DNA of 64,000 nt from positions 62,001-126,000 of the forward strand of contig CAWDCE010000020.1 of assembly GCA_963800725.1 (NCBI GenBank), in the 5' to 3' direction. The DNA comes from Bog-473 sp963800725. GTDB taxonomy: Bacteria > Actinomycetota > Acidimicrobiia > Acidimicrobiales > RAAP-2. Each line of letters starts with the position of its first letter. Position 1 is the first letter of the stretch. This document shows positions 27,292 to 36,106 of this stretch, piece after piece. A program made the position numbers and the translations under genes. The notes below the pieces were generated by a model. It was not told where the DNA came from, did no database searches, and was given only the letters and a program-made list of their open reading frames with translations.

Positions 27292-28761
27292 GTGACCCTG
27301 GGAGCCGCCGATTCGTCATGGAATTTCCACCGGCTCTTGCACGAAACTCGGCGACCGACCTCCATCCGCGAGCACCCCAATGCCCATTGGCTGGCGGTCG
27401 GTGCGGTCTGCATCGGCGCGCTGATGAGCCAGCTCGACGCCAGCATCGTGACCGTCGCCCTCCCCTCACTCGAGGGCGCATTCGGGGCCGGGGTGAGTTC
27501 GGTCACCTGGGTGGGACTGAGTTACCTCGTCGTCTTGGTCGGCACGGTCGCGGCGATCGGGCGCTTGTCCGACATGCGCGGACGCAAACTCTTCTACGTC
27601 TATGGCTTCGGGCTCTTTGTCGCAGCGTCGGTGCTTTGCGGTCTCTCACCCAACCTCGGCATCCTGTGCGGCTGCCGCGCGCTCCAGGCGATTGGTGCCG
27701 CCATGCTCCAGGCCAACAGCCTGGCCATCATCGTCATGGTGGTACCTGCCCGCTCACTCGGGCGGGCCATTGGCGCCCAAGGGGCGGCCCAAGCCATCGG
27801 CCTGGCCCTGGGCCCGACCGTCGGCGGGCTCTTGGTGGCCGCGGGGGGATGGCGGCTCATCTTCTTCGTCAACGTCCCCATCGGCATGCTCGGGGCCGTG
27901 GCTGCGCTGTTGTTGGTGCCGCGCAGCACGCACCTTGCACCAAAGGCACCGTTCGACTTCGCCGGTCTCGCCACCTTGTTCCCCTGCGTCGTGGCGGTGC
28001 TGGCCGTCATCACTTTCGGTACGGTCCTCGGGTGGTCCTCGACTCTCATTGTGGGGCTCTTCGTGGCGGCCGTCGTTCTTGGCTGGTGGTTCATCCGCCA
28101 CGAGCTGAAGAGCGCGAACCCAATGATGGACCTGGACCTCTTCAAGCAACGCCGCTTCTCATTCGGGATCATCAGCGGCATTGGCTCCTACATGGTGATG
28201 TTCGGGGTGCTCTTGGTCATCCCCTTCTACGCCGAGCGGGCGCTGGGCGACTCTGTCGTGCGCTCGGGTCTCGAGCTGATGTTCCTCCCGCTGTGCTTCG
28301 GGATCACCGCGCCACTCGCGGGCAAACTCGCCGATCGCTTCGGGGCACGTCCTTTGACGGTCAGTGGCATGGCGCTGGTCACCGCGGCCCTGGTCATACT
28401 CGCGGCAGCACGCCCCGGTGCGGTCGGGATCGCAATCGACTTGGCCGTGATCGGGGTCGGTCTGGGCCTGTTCACCCCGCCGAACAACGCGGCGATCATG
28501 GGCTCGGTGCCACCGGGGCAGTCCGCCATGGCGTCGGGCATCTTGAACATGAGCCGAGGCATCGGGACCGCCCTCGGTCTGGCCGTCAGCGGTCTCGTCT
28601 TTAGCGTCAGTGGCGGCGAAGGCGGCACCGAGGCGGCCGCACACGCGTTCGCGATCAGTGCCCTGGTCTTGGCGCTGGTCGCCGCGGCCGCCGGCCTGGT
28701 GGCCGCGTTCCGCCCGCATGGCCAGCTCGGTGACACCAAGCTGGCCGGCCTCGAGGCCTAG
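27292..28761 (+). CDS. MFS transporter, 14-helix DHA2 type
   Basis: 489-residue proton-coupled exporter. SQLDASIVTVALPSLEGAF at the first helix and GRLSDMRGRKLFYV as motif A are clear, followed by the motif C-like GLALGPTVGGLLVAAGGWR and about 14 hydrophobic segments. GTG 27,292 follows an AGGATGGAA site. Its stop overlaps the stop of the convergent amidohydrolase gene (28,758-28,761). By position the divergent LysR regulates it. Substrate unknown; drugs or small acids are usual for DHA2. Confidence 0.88.
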   Translation: MTLGAADSSWNFHRLLHETRRPTSIREHPNAHWLAVGAVCIGALMSQLDASIVTVALPSLEGAFGAGVSSVTWVGLSYLVVLVGTVAAIGRLSDMRGRKLFYVYGFGLFVAASVLCGLSPNLGILCGCRALQAIGAAMLQANSLAIIVMVVPARSLGRAIGAQGAAQAIGLALGPTVGGLLVAAGGWRLIFFVNVPIGMLGAVAALLLVPRSTHLAPKAPFDFAGLATLFPCVVAVLAVITFGTVLGWSSTLIVGLFVAAVVLGWWFIRHELKSANPMMDLDLFKQRRFSFGIISGIGSYMVMFGVLLVIPFYAERALGDSVVRSGLELMFLPLCFGITAPLAGKLADRFGARPLTVSGMALVTAALVILAAARPGAVGIAIDLAVIGVGLGLFTPPNNAAIMGSVPPGQSAMASGILNMSRGIGTALGLAVSGLVFSVSGGEGGTEAAAHAFAISALVLALVAAAAGLVAAFRPHGQLGDTKLAGLEA

Positions 28762-29987
28762 ACGCGGTCGAGTTCAAGCATCTTGATGGCGTTGCCTCGC
28801 AACACCTTGTACGCGACCTCGTCCGTCAGACCGACGCACAGCTTTTCGATGTAGGCCTCCGAGTAGGGCCACGTGGTGTCGGTGTGGGGGTAGTCGGTCT
28901 CGAAGCAGATGTTGTCTTCGCCCACCTCTTCGAGCGAGCGCAGTCCGTGGCGGTCGGCGGTAAAGCAGCCGAAGATCCGTCCGTAGTACTGCGTGGAGGG
29001 GGGAACCGGGATCCGCTCTTTCGCGTGCATCCAGCTGTCGTGCATCTCCCACACGGTGTCGGCGCGCTCGAGGACGTAGGGGATCCAACCGATCTGGCCT
29101 TCTGAGTAGGCCAGCTTGAGTTTGGGGAACTTCAAGAGATTCCCCGAGAACAGCCAATCGGCCAGCGACGCCATGGCGTTGTTGAAGCCCAGCGTGCCGC
29201 CGACGGCCGGGTGCGAGTCCGGTGAAGCGACCGGATTCGAAGACGACGACCCGACGTGCATGCACACGGTCACGCCGTAGTCATTGCACACCTCCCACAA
29301 TGGATCCCAGTAATCGGTGTTGATGCTCGGAAGCTTGAGTCGGGTGGGGATTTCGCTAAAGGCAATGGCGCGCACCCCGCGCTCGGCGTTGCGCTTGGTC
29401 TCAGCTGCGGCGAGGTGGGCGTCCCACAGCGGGATGATGCACAGCGGAATGTTGACGCCGCCCGAGGGTTCGCACCACTCTTCGACCATCCAGTTGTTGT
29501 TGGCCTCGACGCAGGCCAAGGCCAGCTCCTTGTCTTTGGCCTCGTAAAAGGTCTGGCCACAAAAACGGGGAAAGGTCGGGAAGGGCAGCGACCCGTCCAC
29601 GTAGTTGAGCGCCAGGTCCTTGACCCGCTCGTCGCGATCCCAACAGCCCTTGCGCATGGCGTCGTAGGTGATGGCCGTCATCGTCATCTGCGTGCGGTCG
29701 AAGACGATCTCGCCGTTGTCGTCAAGGGTCGTCGCGGCCTGGGGAATGGCCACGAACTTCTTGTGCACATAGATCAATTCGTCGTCGTAGTACCAGGCGC
29801 TGCCCCATTCCCCTTCTGGGTCCTCGTGCATGTCGTACTTGGCACCCGAGAGGTGGCGAAAGCTCCCCCAGCGTTTGTCCACCACTTTTGGACCTCGCTC
29901 CCGCCACTTTTGTGGAAGCCAGGTCTGCCACACGTGGGGTGGCTCAACAACATGGTCGTCAACGCTGATGATCTTGGGCAGTGCCAT
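28758..29987 (-). CDS. amidohydrolase 2 (metal-dependent TIM-barrel) family protein
   Basis: 409-residue member of the amidohydrolase_2/ACMSD-like family. The metal ligands appear as VDDHVVEPP (D-H variant of H-x-H) near the start, CMHVGSSSS in the middle, a YSEGQIGWIPY segment and FETDYPHTDTTWPYSE at the C-terminus. The last motif is typical of this actinobacterial group, often near acyl-CoA and steroid genes. ATG 29,987 precedes the conserved ISVDDHV. The in-frame extension upstream is not protein-like. Actual substrate unknown; decarboxylation or hydrolysis. Confidence 0.85.
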   Translation of the reverse strand: MALPKIISVDDHVVEPPHVWQTWLPQKWRERGPKVVDKRWGSFRHLSGAKYDMHEDPEGEWGSAWYYDDELIYVHKKFVAIPQAATTLDDNGEIVFDRTQMTMTAITYDAMRKGCWDRDERVKDLALNYVDGSLPFPTFPRFCGQTFYEAKDKELALACVEANNNWMVEEWCEPSGGVNIPLCIIPLWDAHLAAAETKRNAERGVRAIAFSEIPTRLKLPSINTDYWDPLWEVCNDYGVTVCMHVGSSSSNPVASPDSHPAVGGTLGFNNAMASLADWLFSGNLLKFPKLKLAYSEGQIGWIPYVLERADTVWEMHDSWMHAKERIPVPPSTQYYGRIFGCFTADRHGLRSLEEVGEDNICFETDYPHTDTTWPYSEAYIEKLCVGLTDEVAYKVLRGNAIKMLELDRV

Positions 29988-30139
29988 ACCCGCCAGGCTA
30001 GCTGAACCTGACGCTGGTGTCAGGGAAGTGCTCGAGGGTCGGCTCAGGTGGCGGACCCCGGGGCGGCGCCGGCTCCCGCACCCTCGCGGTGGCCGACCCC
30101 CTGGCGCCGGGGCGTTTGCCCTGCAAGCCTGAGTGTTCG

Positions 30140-30826
30140 ATGCCACCGCCGCCACATCGCCCCGGCCCCGTCGACCCCGATGAGGCAATCTCGGCCGGTG
30201 ACTTCTCCTCATGGTTCGAGGCAATGCGCCGGGCCCTGGGTGACGAGGGCGAGTCCGACGTTCCCTGTGCTGGCTGTACCGCCTGCTGCACGTCGTCACA
30301 GTTCGTCCACATCGCGCCCGACGAGACCGACACGTTGGCGCACATTCCGCCCGATCTCCTCTTTGCCGCCCCGCGTCAGGCGCCGGGTCACCGGGTGCTC
30401 GGTTACGACGAGCGAGGGCATTGTCCGATGCTCATCGACAATCGATGCTCGATCTACGCCCATCGCCCGAAGGCCTGCCGCACCTATGACTGTCGGATCT
30501 TTGCGGCGACTGGCGTTGCATTGACGGATCGGACCCAGGTCCGCATCGCAGCGCGGGTCAAGCGGTGGCGATTCGACACGCCAAGGGGGGCCGACGCAGA
30601 CCAACGCGACGCGCTGCGAGCTGCTGGGGCCTATCTCAGATCCCACCCCGACGTGTGGCCGGACAATGAAACGCCAGTGCACCCCACCGGCCTGGCCGTG
30701 ACCGCCATCGCTATCGCCGATCTCTTCGCCACTTCTGAGCGCGACCCCACCGCGCCGAGTGGGCGCTCACCCGATCCCGCCACGGTCAAGGCGCGTATCG
30801 CAGCCCTCAAGGCACCGCGCACCTGA
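30140..30826 (+). CDS. YkgJ-family cysteine-cluster protein
   Basis: 228-residue protein with a cluster of cysteines predicted to bind zinc or an Fe-S cluster: CAGCTACC, then CPMLIDNRCSIY, then HRPKACRTYDCRIF. This is the UPF0153/YkgJ pattern. The biochemical role of the family is not established. The rest is helical and polar, with no signal peptide. ATG 30,140 was chosen because the upstream frame is Gly/Arg-rich and unlike protein. The divergent amidohydrolase starts 152 bp away. Confidence 0.75.
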   Translation: MPPPPHRPGPVDPDEAISAGDFSSWFEAMRRALGDEGESDVPCAGCTACCTSSQFVHIAPDETDTLAHIPPDLLFAAPRQAPGHRVLGYDERGHCPMLIDNRCSIYAHRPKACRTYDCRIFAATGVALTDRTQVRIAARVKRWRFDTPRGADADQRDALRAAGAYLRSHPDVWPDNETPVHPTGLAVTAIAIADLFATSERDPTAPSGRSPDPATVKARIAALKAPRT

Positions 30827-30891
30827 GCGGACGGGCGGCGCAGTCGCGGGGTCGGGCCGCACGGTCTCGGCCCGCGCCCTAACCTTCGATC

Positions 30892-31272
30892 GTGTCCAAC
30901 CATTCACCGCGGGTCGACCTCGTCGCCTGGGACGGGCCCATCGATGCGCACGACCCCGATGCCAACTTCAAGGCCGATGTCGCCCTCTACTCCGGCCTCG
31001 ACCCAATGACGACCGTCGAGGCGCTGGCCGGCGCTTTGGGCATGCCCGAGGGCGCCATCGTGCGCTACGTGGTGGCGAAATGGGCGTCAGCGGGGAGTGC
31101 CGGACTCCTCGAGATCGGACCTCAAATGGTCCAACAACTCTGGGCGGTGACCGAAGCCGCCGAAGCGCTCGATACCGAAGAAGCCCGCCTCGCGGCCTAT
31201 GGGCAGCTTCGCCAGATGGTGTCGTGGCTCCGCCATCCCTTGACCGTCGACGGGCCCGAATCGGGCTACTGA
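30892..31272 (+). CDS. small conserved actinobacterial protein (DUF6027-like)
   Basis: 126 residues, no membrane segment. DPDANFKADVALYSGLDPMTT and GMPEGAIVRYVVAKWASAGS look like a domain I recall as DUF6027, an uncharacterised actinobacterial family; this assignment is from memory. The middle part resembles a helix-turn-helix (TTVEALAGALGMPEGAIVRYV). GTG 30,892 is the start. It precedes the DUF71 gene by 70 bp and may share its transcript. Confidence 0.6.
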   Translation: MSNHSPRVDLVAWDGPIDAHDPDANFKADVALYSGLDPMTTVEALAGALGMPEGAIVRYVVAKWASAGSAGLLEIGPQMVQQLWAVTEAAEALDTEEARLAAYGQLRQMVSWLRHPLTVDGPESGY

Positions 31273-31342
31273 GGTTCCGCACCCCACGCGCCGTGCCGGC
31301 GTCGCCACATCACAACGGCGCGAGGTGCAATACGGTGAAGCG

Positions 31343-32038
31343 ATGCACCGGGCGCGCGCGTGGATGAGTTGGTCGAGCGGCAAGGACAGCGCGCTGGCCC
31401 TGCACGCCGTCCGGACCGAAGGAGCACTCGACATCGTCGGACTCGTGACCACCGTGAACACGGTGGCCGATCGTGTCGCCATGCATGCGGTGCGTCGCTC
31501 GCTTCTCGAATCCCAAGCACACGCGCTGGGCCTCCCACTCCATGTCATCGAGCTCCCCTGGCCGTGCCCCAACGAGGTCTACGAAGCGCAGATGATGCGC
31601 GCCTGCCTGGCCGCCACGCGGTCGGGGGTCAGTCACATGATCTTTGGGGATCTGTTCCTCCAAGACGTCCGGGACTACCGAGAGCACTCCTTGCGCGACA
31701 TGGACATCACCGCGGTGTTCCCCTTGTGGCAACAACCGACCGAAACCGTGGCCCATGCGATCATCGACGCGGGGATCCGCGCCGTGTTGACCTGTGTCGA
31801 CCCGGCACAGGCACCGGCCGAGTTGGCCGGTCGCACCTATGACGCGCAATTGCTGGCGGACCTACCCGATGGGGTGGACCCGTGCGGGGAGAACGGCGAG
31901 TTTCACACGTTGGTCTTCGACAGCCCGGACTTCGCTTCACCACTGCGCGTAGCGGTCGGCGAGGTGGTGAGCCGAGACGGATTCGTCTTCGCCGACGTCG
32001 AAGCCGTCGCGGATGCCGCGGCAGCCCCGCCAATCTGA
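31343..32038 (+). CDS. DUF71/COG2102 ATP-binding protein (diphthine-ammonia ligase family)
   Basis: 231-residue adenine-nucleotide alpha-hydrolase of the PP-loop superfamily. The PP-loop is SWSSGKDSALALHAV; HMIFGDLFLQDVRDYRE and DPCGENGEFHT are the family signatures. In eukaryotes and archaea the family makes diphthamide, which bacteria lack. A published comparative-genomics study proposed that some bacterial members act in B12 salvage. Here it lies about 400 bp before a cobalamin riboswitch and its uptake operon, which fits that idea but does not prove it. ATG 31,343 is the second in-frame start candidate and directly precedes the PP-loop strand. Confidence 0.82.
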   Translation: MHRARAWMSWSSGKDSALALHAVRTEGALDIVGLVTTVNTVADRVAMHAVRRSLLESQAHALGLPLHVIELPWPCPNEVYEAQMMRACLAATRSGVSHMIFGDLFLQDVRDYREHSLRDMDITAVFPLWQQPTETVAHAIIDAGIRAVLTCVDPAQAPAELAGRTYDAQLLADLPDGVDPCGENGEFHTLVFDSPDFASPLRVAVGEVVSRDGFVFADVEAVADAAAAPPI

Positions 32039-32050
32039 TCTGATGCACCC

Positions 32051-32380
32051 ATGACCGTCATCAAAATCAACGCCATCACCGTTCCGCCCGACGCCGGAGA
32101 TGAACTCGCCCACCGCTTCGCCGCACGGGCCGGTGCAGTGGACGATCAGGACGGGTTCGAAGGTTTCGAACTCCTTCGGCCAACCGACGAACGCCACCAG
32201 TGGTTAGTCGTCACCCGCTGGCGTGATCAGGCATCGTTCGAGGCCTGGGTCACGTCACCCGCCTTCGCCCACGGCCATGCCGGCGCCGACCGACCCGCAC
32301 CACACGGCGGGCCAGTCTCGATTTCCTCCGAGCTGTGGTCCTACGAAGTCGCGGGTGGTTCTGACCCCGAAGCCCGGTGA
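32051..32380 (+). CDS. ABM-domain heme-degrading monooxygenase (MhuD-like)
   Basis: 109 residues. It closely follows the pattern of mycobacterial MhuD: VIKINAITVPPDAG at the start with Asn at position 7, DGFEGFELLRP in the middle, and Trp at position 66 in FEAWVTSPAFAHGHAG. The heme-ligand His falls at 74 or 76 rather than 75. MhuD opens heme to mycobilin and releases iron without CO. It is 12 bp after the DUF71 gene, probably the same operon. A general antibiotic-biosynthesis monooxygenase is the alternative. Confidence 0.78.
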   Translation: MTVIKINAITVPPDAGDELAHRFAARAGAVDDQDGFEGFELLRPTDERHQWLVVTRWRDQASFEAWVTSPAFAHGHAGADRPAPHGGPVSISSELWSYEVAGGSDPEAR

Positions 32381-32412
32381 TCTGATCCTGGTCGATCTCG
32401 AGGACCGCTGTG

Positions 32413-32550
32413 CTACCGTGCTCGCGCAGTAGTAGTAACTCTCGTGAGGGGAAGCCGGTGAAAGTCCGGCGCTGGTCCGCAACCGTGAGAAGGATGCCCA
32501 AATGGCGACCTTCGAGTCGGGATACCTCATCGAGAGTGGAGTTCCCACCG
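32413..32550 (+). promoter_or_regulatory. adenosylcobalamin riboswitch (aptamer)
   Basis: The B12 box hallmarks are in order: GGGGAAGCCGGTGAAAGTCC, then GCTGGTCCGCAACCGTGA, then GAGTCGGGATACCT. A closing helix is visible: ACTCTCG (32,439-32,445) with CGAGAGT (32,531-32,537), continued by TGAGG with CCTCA. The aptamer lies ~90 bp before the start of the alpha/alpha-barrel gene, in the intergenic stretch 32,381-32,632. Binding of adenosylcobalamin is expected to lower expression of the operon. Confidence 0.92.
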
Positions 32551-32582
32551 TCGAGACACAAGGGCAGGGGCTCGGTGCAGCC

Positions 32583-32626
32583 CCGCAATGGTGCGGTGTT
32601 CTCCGGGTGCTTGGCCCGGGAAAGAG
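32583..32626 (+). promoter_or_regulatory. riboswitch expression platform with hairpins at the ribosome-binding site
   Basis: Two perfect hairpins follow the aptamer: CCGCA-ATGG-TGCGG (32,583-32,596) and CCGGG-N7-CCCGG (32,603-32,619). The second directly adjoins the Shine-Dalgarno GGGAAAGAG at 32,618-32,626, with no U-tract after either. This favours control of translation initiation over transcription termination. Confidence 0.55.
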
Positions 32627-32632
32627 ACCACC

Positions 32633-35182
32633 ATGCACATCATCCGCCGTCATCTTGTGAGCGCGAGTGCGCTCGGGATGCTGATCATTCTCTCGAGCAT
32701 CGGCGCCGCGTGGTCGGCACCCGCGGCCAGTGCCACGGCACCAACTTTGCCCCAAACCGCCGCCGCTCAATCCGCCGCGAGCTGGCTCGGCCGCCAGTTC
32801 ACCCCCGGAGGGTTCATCCCCCTTTCGGGCTCGAACACTCCTGACTACTCCACCACGGTCAACTCTTTACTCGCCCTGGCGGCAGCCAATGTGGACGCCA
32901 CCACGGCCCAAAGTGCCTTGACATTCCTCGAGGCGAACTCGACCAGCTACATCACGGTCGACGGCGCCCCCGGGCCGGGGCAGCTGTCGTTGCTGATTCT
33001 CGACGCCCATGCGCTCGGCGCGGACCCGACCCACTTTGGCGCGACCAACTTGGTGACCTCGCTCACTGCGACCGAACAGAGCACCGGAGCAAACATCGGG
33101 CGATTCGGCACCGACGCCCAGGTGGCCGATTACAACGCAGGTCCCTATGACCAGGGCCTCGCACTGGCCGCACTGCATGCCGCTGGTGTGACCGCCGACG
33201 CGCCAGCGATTTCCTGGCTCCAAAACGCCCAATGCCCCGACGGCGGTTGGACCGCTCCGGACACCACGACGAACCCCTGCAGCGGGAACCCGGCGCAGTT
33301 CGAGGGGCCCGACACCAACACCACCGCCACCGCCATCGAGGGCCTGGTCGCCCAAGGGGGCCTCACCACAGCCATCGAGAACAACGCGTTGAGTTTCATC
33401 GAGTCCAGCCAGGATCCCGACGCCGGATGGGGCTATGAACCGAACCCGTCGGGTGCCCCGGGCAACACCGACCCCAACTCGACCTCGCAGGTTCTCCAGG
33501 CGCTTCTCGCCATGGGACAGTCCCCCGCGTCCTTCACCAAGAACAACAACTCACCGGTCAGCACACTCTTGAGCTTCGTGATCACCACCGGTCCCGACAC
33601 CGGCGCGATCTCGAGCCCGTTCGGTTCTCCCACTGCGGGCGACAATTTGGCCACCTACCAAACCGTGCCCGCCCTGGCCGGGCTGAGCTTGTCCTTCGGC
33701 CCCGCCGCGGCACCAGCGGTGACCGGCCTCTCCATTGGTTTTGGTCCCCTCACCGGTGGGACCAGCGTGGTCATCACCGGCACGAACCTCAACGCCCTCT
33801 CGGTGTCCTTCGGTGCGACGCCGGCACCGAGCTTCATTGTGAACTCGCCCACGTCACTGACGGCGATCGCCCCACCCGCGGTCAGCGCGGGAACGGTCGA
33901 TGTCACGGTCACCTCCTTTGGCGGGACCTCGGCGATGACGAGCGCAGATCAGTTCACCTACCAACTCAGCGAGGGTGCCTACAGCCCGCTCACCCCGGTA
34001 CGCGCGTGTGACACACGGCCGGGCAATCCCTCGATGCTCACCCAACCGGGAGCGCAGTGCAATGGCGACACGCTTTCCGCCGGTGGCATCTTGTCCGTCA
34101 AAATCGCCGGCAACTTCGGTGTCCCGGCCAACGTGTTGTCGGTGGTGCTCAACGTCACCGTGGTGAACCCGACGGCCGCTGGCTTCTTGACCGCGTTCCC
34201 GACCGGAACCACCTTGCCCACCACGTCGAACATCAACTACGTGACAGGCCAGGTCGTCCCCAACCTGGTCGCCATCGGCATCGGTGCCGGTGGTGGCGTG
34301 TCGTTCTACTCCTCAGCCGCCACCGACCTGGTGGTCGATGTCGAGGGTTATACGGCAACCGCGGCCGCCCAAGGGGCAGGATCTGGCCTCTACAACGCGC
34401 TCTCGTCGCCGACCCGGATCTGCGACACCCGATCCGGCGCCGCCAATTCGGTCCCGTCCAATCCGTGCACGGGCCACACCTTGGCTCCCGGGGGCACCCT
34501 CAATGTCCAAGTGGCCGGCGCCAATGGCGTCCCCGCCGGTGCGATCGCCGTCGTCGTCAACCTGACCGTGGTCAATCCGGCGGCCGCGGGCTACCTCAGC
34601 GCGTACCCACTGGGCTCGCCTCCGGTCCCCGCCAGCTCGAACGTCAACTTCACCGCGGGCCAGACGGTGCCCAACCGGGCCATCGTGGCCCTCTCGTCGG
34701 GGGGAACCACTCCAGGTTCGCTCACCATCTCGAGTTCGGCTGCGACCGACGTCGTGATCGACGTGTCGGGTTACTACACCGCGGCGGCGGGGAGCGGCAC
34801 GACCTTCAATGCAGAAGCCGCCCCGATCCGCATCTGCGACACACGTACCACCAGTGCGCCCAACCAGTGCACCGCTCAGCCAGTCACCCCGACCCGCACC
34901 TTGACCTTGAACGTCTCGGGGCTGGCGGGAGTACCCGCATCCGCCGTGGCCGTCGTGGTCAACGTCACCGGAGTCAAGCCCACCGCGTCGTCCTACCTCA
35001 CCGTCTTTCCCGGGCCGCGGGTCGCCCCGACTTCTGACCTCAATCTGGCCGCCGGCGCCATCGGGGCGAACCTGGCGGTGGCCACCATTTCGTCCAGCGG
35101 CACCATCTCGATCGCGACCAATGCCGGGAGCACCAACGTCATCATCGACGTCTTGGGCTGGTACGCACCGCCGCCGGCATGA
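32633..35182 (+). CDS. secreted alpha/alpha-barrel protein (intrinsic-factor alpha-domain-like) with IPT domain and three surface repeats
   Basis: About 849 residues. A signal peptide is followed (residues ~35-355) by a prenyltransferase/squalene-oxidase-type alpha/alpha-barrel. Its repeats include YDQGLALAALHAAG, WLQNAQCPDGGWT and FIESSQDPDAGWGYE, and this is the fold of the alpha domain of intrinsic factor and transcobalamin. An IPT/TIG domain (~370-445) comes next, then three copies of a ~138-residue repeat, each opening with P-x-R-x-C-D-T-R (near 33,994, 34,410 and 34,823) and closing with a D-VVDV/VIDV-x-G-Y/W segment. ATG 32,633 follows GGGAAAGAG and gives the signal peptide. The riboswitch and the ECF genes downstream make it a candidate extracellular B12 binder. 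Binding itself is inference. Confidence 0.82.
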   Translation: MHIIRRHLVSASALGMLIILSSIGAAWSAPAASATAPTLPQTAAAQSAASWLGRQFTPGGFIPLSGSNTPDYSTTVNSLLALAAANVDATTAQSALTFLEANSTSYITVDGAPGPGQLSLLILDAHALGADPTHFGATNLVTSLTATEQSTGANIGRFGTDAQVADYNAGPYDQGLALAALHAAGVTADAPAISWLQNAQCPDGGWTAPDTTTNPCSGNPAQFEGPDTNTTATAIEGLVAQGGLTTAIENNALSFIESSQDPDAGWGYEPNPSGAPGNTDPNSTSQVLQALLAMGQSPASFTKNNNSPVSTLLSFVITTGPDTGAISSPFGSPTAGDNLATYQTVPALAGLSLSFGPAAAPAVTGLSIGFGPLTGGTSVVITGTNLNALSVSFGATPAPSFIVNSPTSLTAIAPPAVSAGTVDVTVTSFGGTSAMTSADQFTYQLSEGAYSPLTPVRACDTRPGNPSMLTQPGAQCNGDTLSAGGILSVKIAGNFGVPANVLSVVLNVTVVNPTAAGFLTAFPTGTTLPTTSNINYVTGQVVPNLVAIGIGAGGGVSFYSSAATDLVVDVEGYTATAAAQGAGSGLYNALSSPTRICDTRSGAANSVPSNPCTGHTLAPGGTLNVQVAGANGVPAGAIAVVVNLTVVNPAAAGYLSAYPLGSPPVPASSNVNFTAGQTVPNRAIVALSSGGTTPGSLTISSSAATDVVIDVSGYYTAAAGSGTTFNAEAAPIRICDTRTTSAPNQCTAQPVTPTRTLTLNVSGLAGVPASAVAVVVNVTGVKPTASSYLTVFPGPRVAPTSDLNLAAGAIGANLAVATISSSGTISIATNAGSTNVIIDVLGWYAPPPA

Positions 35183-36106
35183 GCGAACGGGTGCGCCTGC
35201 GACGATGCGCCGATCGGGCGCGTCTTGCCCTCCTCGGTGCCCTGATTCTCGCGGTCACGCTCGTGGTGGGGGTCTCTCGAGGGTCAGCAAATGCTGACCC
35301 CATCACCTCGTGCACCAGCACCAGCGGGGTGATCATCGTCGTCGACTTCTCCCATTTCGGTGGTTCGATCGACCGGGTCTGCGATGCCAACTTGACCTCG
35401 TCGACCACGGCTGCGGTCGCCATGGCTGCCGAGGGCTTCACGACGAGCGGCGACGACTACGACGGACCGGCGTTCGTGTGCCGCATCAACGGCCTGCCGA
35501 CCGAGAGCGACGATCCGTGCGTCACGACACCTCCGGCCACCGCCTACTGGTCCTTTTGGATCGCCAACCCGGGCCAGGACGCCTGGGGGCAGAGCCCACT
35601 CGGGGTAGCGAGCCTGGTGCCGCGCCCCGGCAGCGTCGAGACCTGGATCTTCGGTGCCGGGACCCCGCCGCCCTATGCGCCGAGCACAGTGCGCGCGACA
35701 ACGGTGACCCCAACGAGCGTGGCTCCATCCCAAACACCGAGCGGCCCTGGTGGCGCGAGTGACGCAGGGGGCGTCGGTGCGACGAGTGGCACCGCGGCAC
35801 CCGGGTCAACGACGTCAGGGGCGAGCACGACCCCGAGTACGACCGGCGGTACGGCGGCGACGGGGGCGAACACGCCCACGCGCCACGTCGAGCACCGTGC
35901 CCGGGGCGACCACCTCGAAGGTCGGCCCCGGACATCGAGCGATCCGCTCGGACACGGACCCGACCTTCGTCGACGGCATCCGCACCGCCGATATCAAGGT
36001 GCGACCAGCCGGATCGCCACTCCCGGTCATCGGGGGCATATGCGTGGTGGTCCTCTTGGCCGGCGGCGCCGTCGTGGTGGCCCGTCGGCGCCGCCGGCTG
36101 AGTTGA
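35179..36106 (+). CDS. membrane-anchored DUF4430 (transcobalamin beta-domain-like) protein, one frameshift
   Basis: The ATG overlaps the previous stop (ATGA). A signal peptide (ALLGALILAVTLVVGV) is followed by a DUF4430-like domain: TTAAVAMAAEGFT, VCRINGLPTE, AYWSFWIANPGQDAWGQSPLG and PGSVETWIFG. DUF4430 corresponds to the C-terminal beta domain of transcobalamin-type proteins. A Ser/Thr/Gly/Pro-rich linker comes next. The frame changes near 35,870-35,890; after it the protein ends with a membrane helix (PVIGGICVVVLLAGGAVVV) and an Arg cluster, stop at 36,104-36,106. So it is an extracellular domain tethered to the membrane next to the transporter. Predicted to pass cobalamin to the ECF complex. 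Confidence 0.78.
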
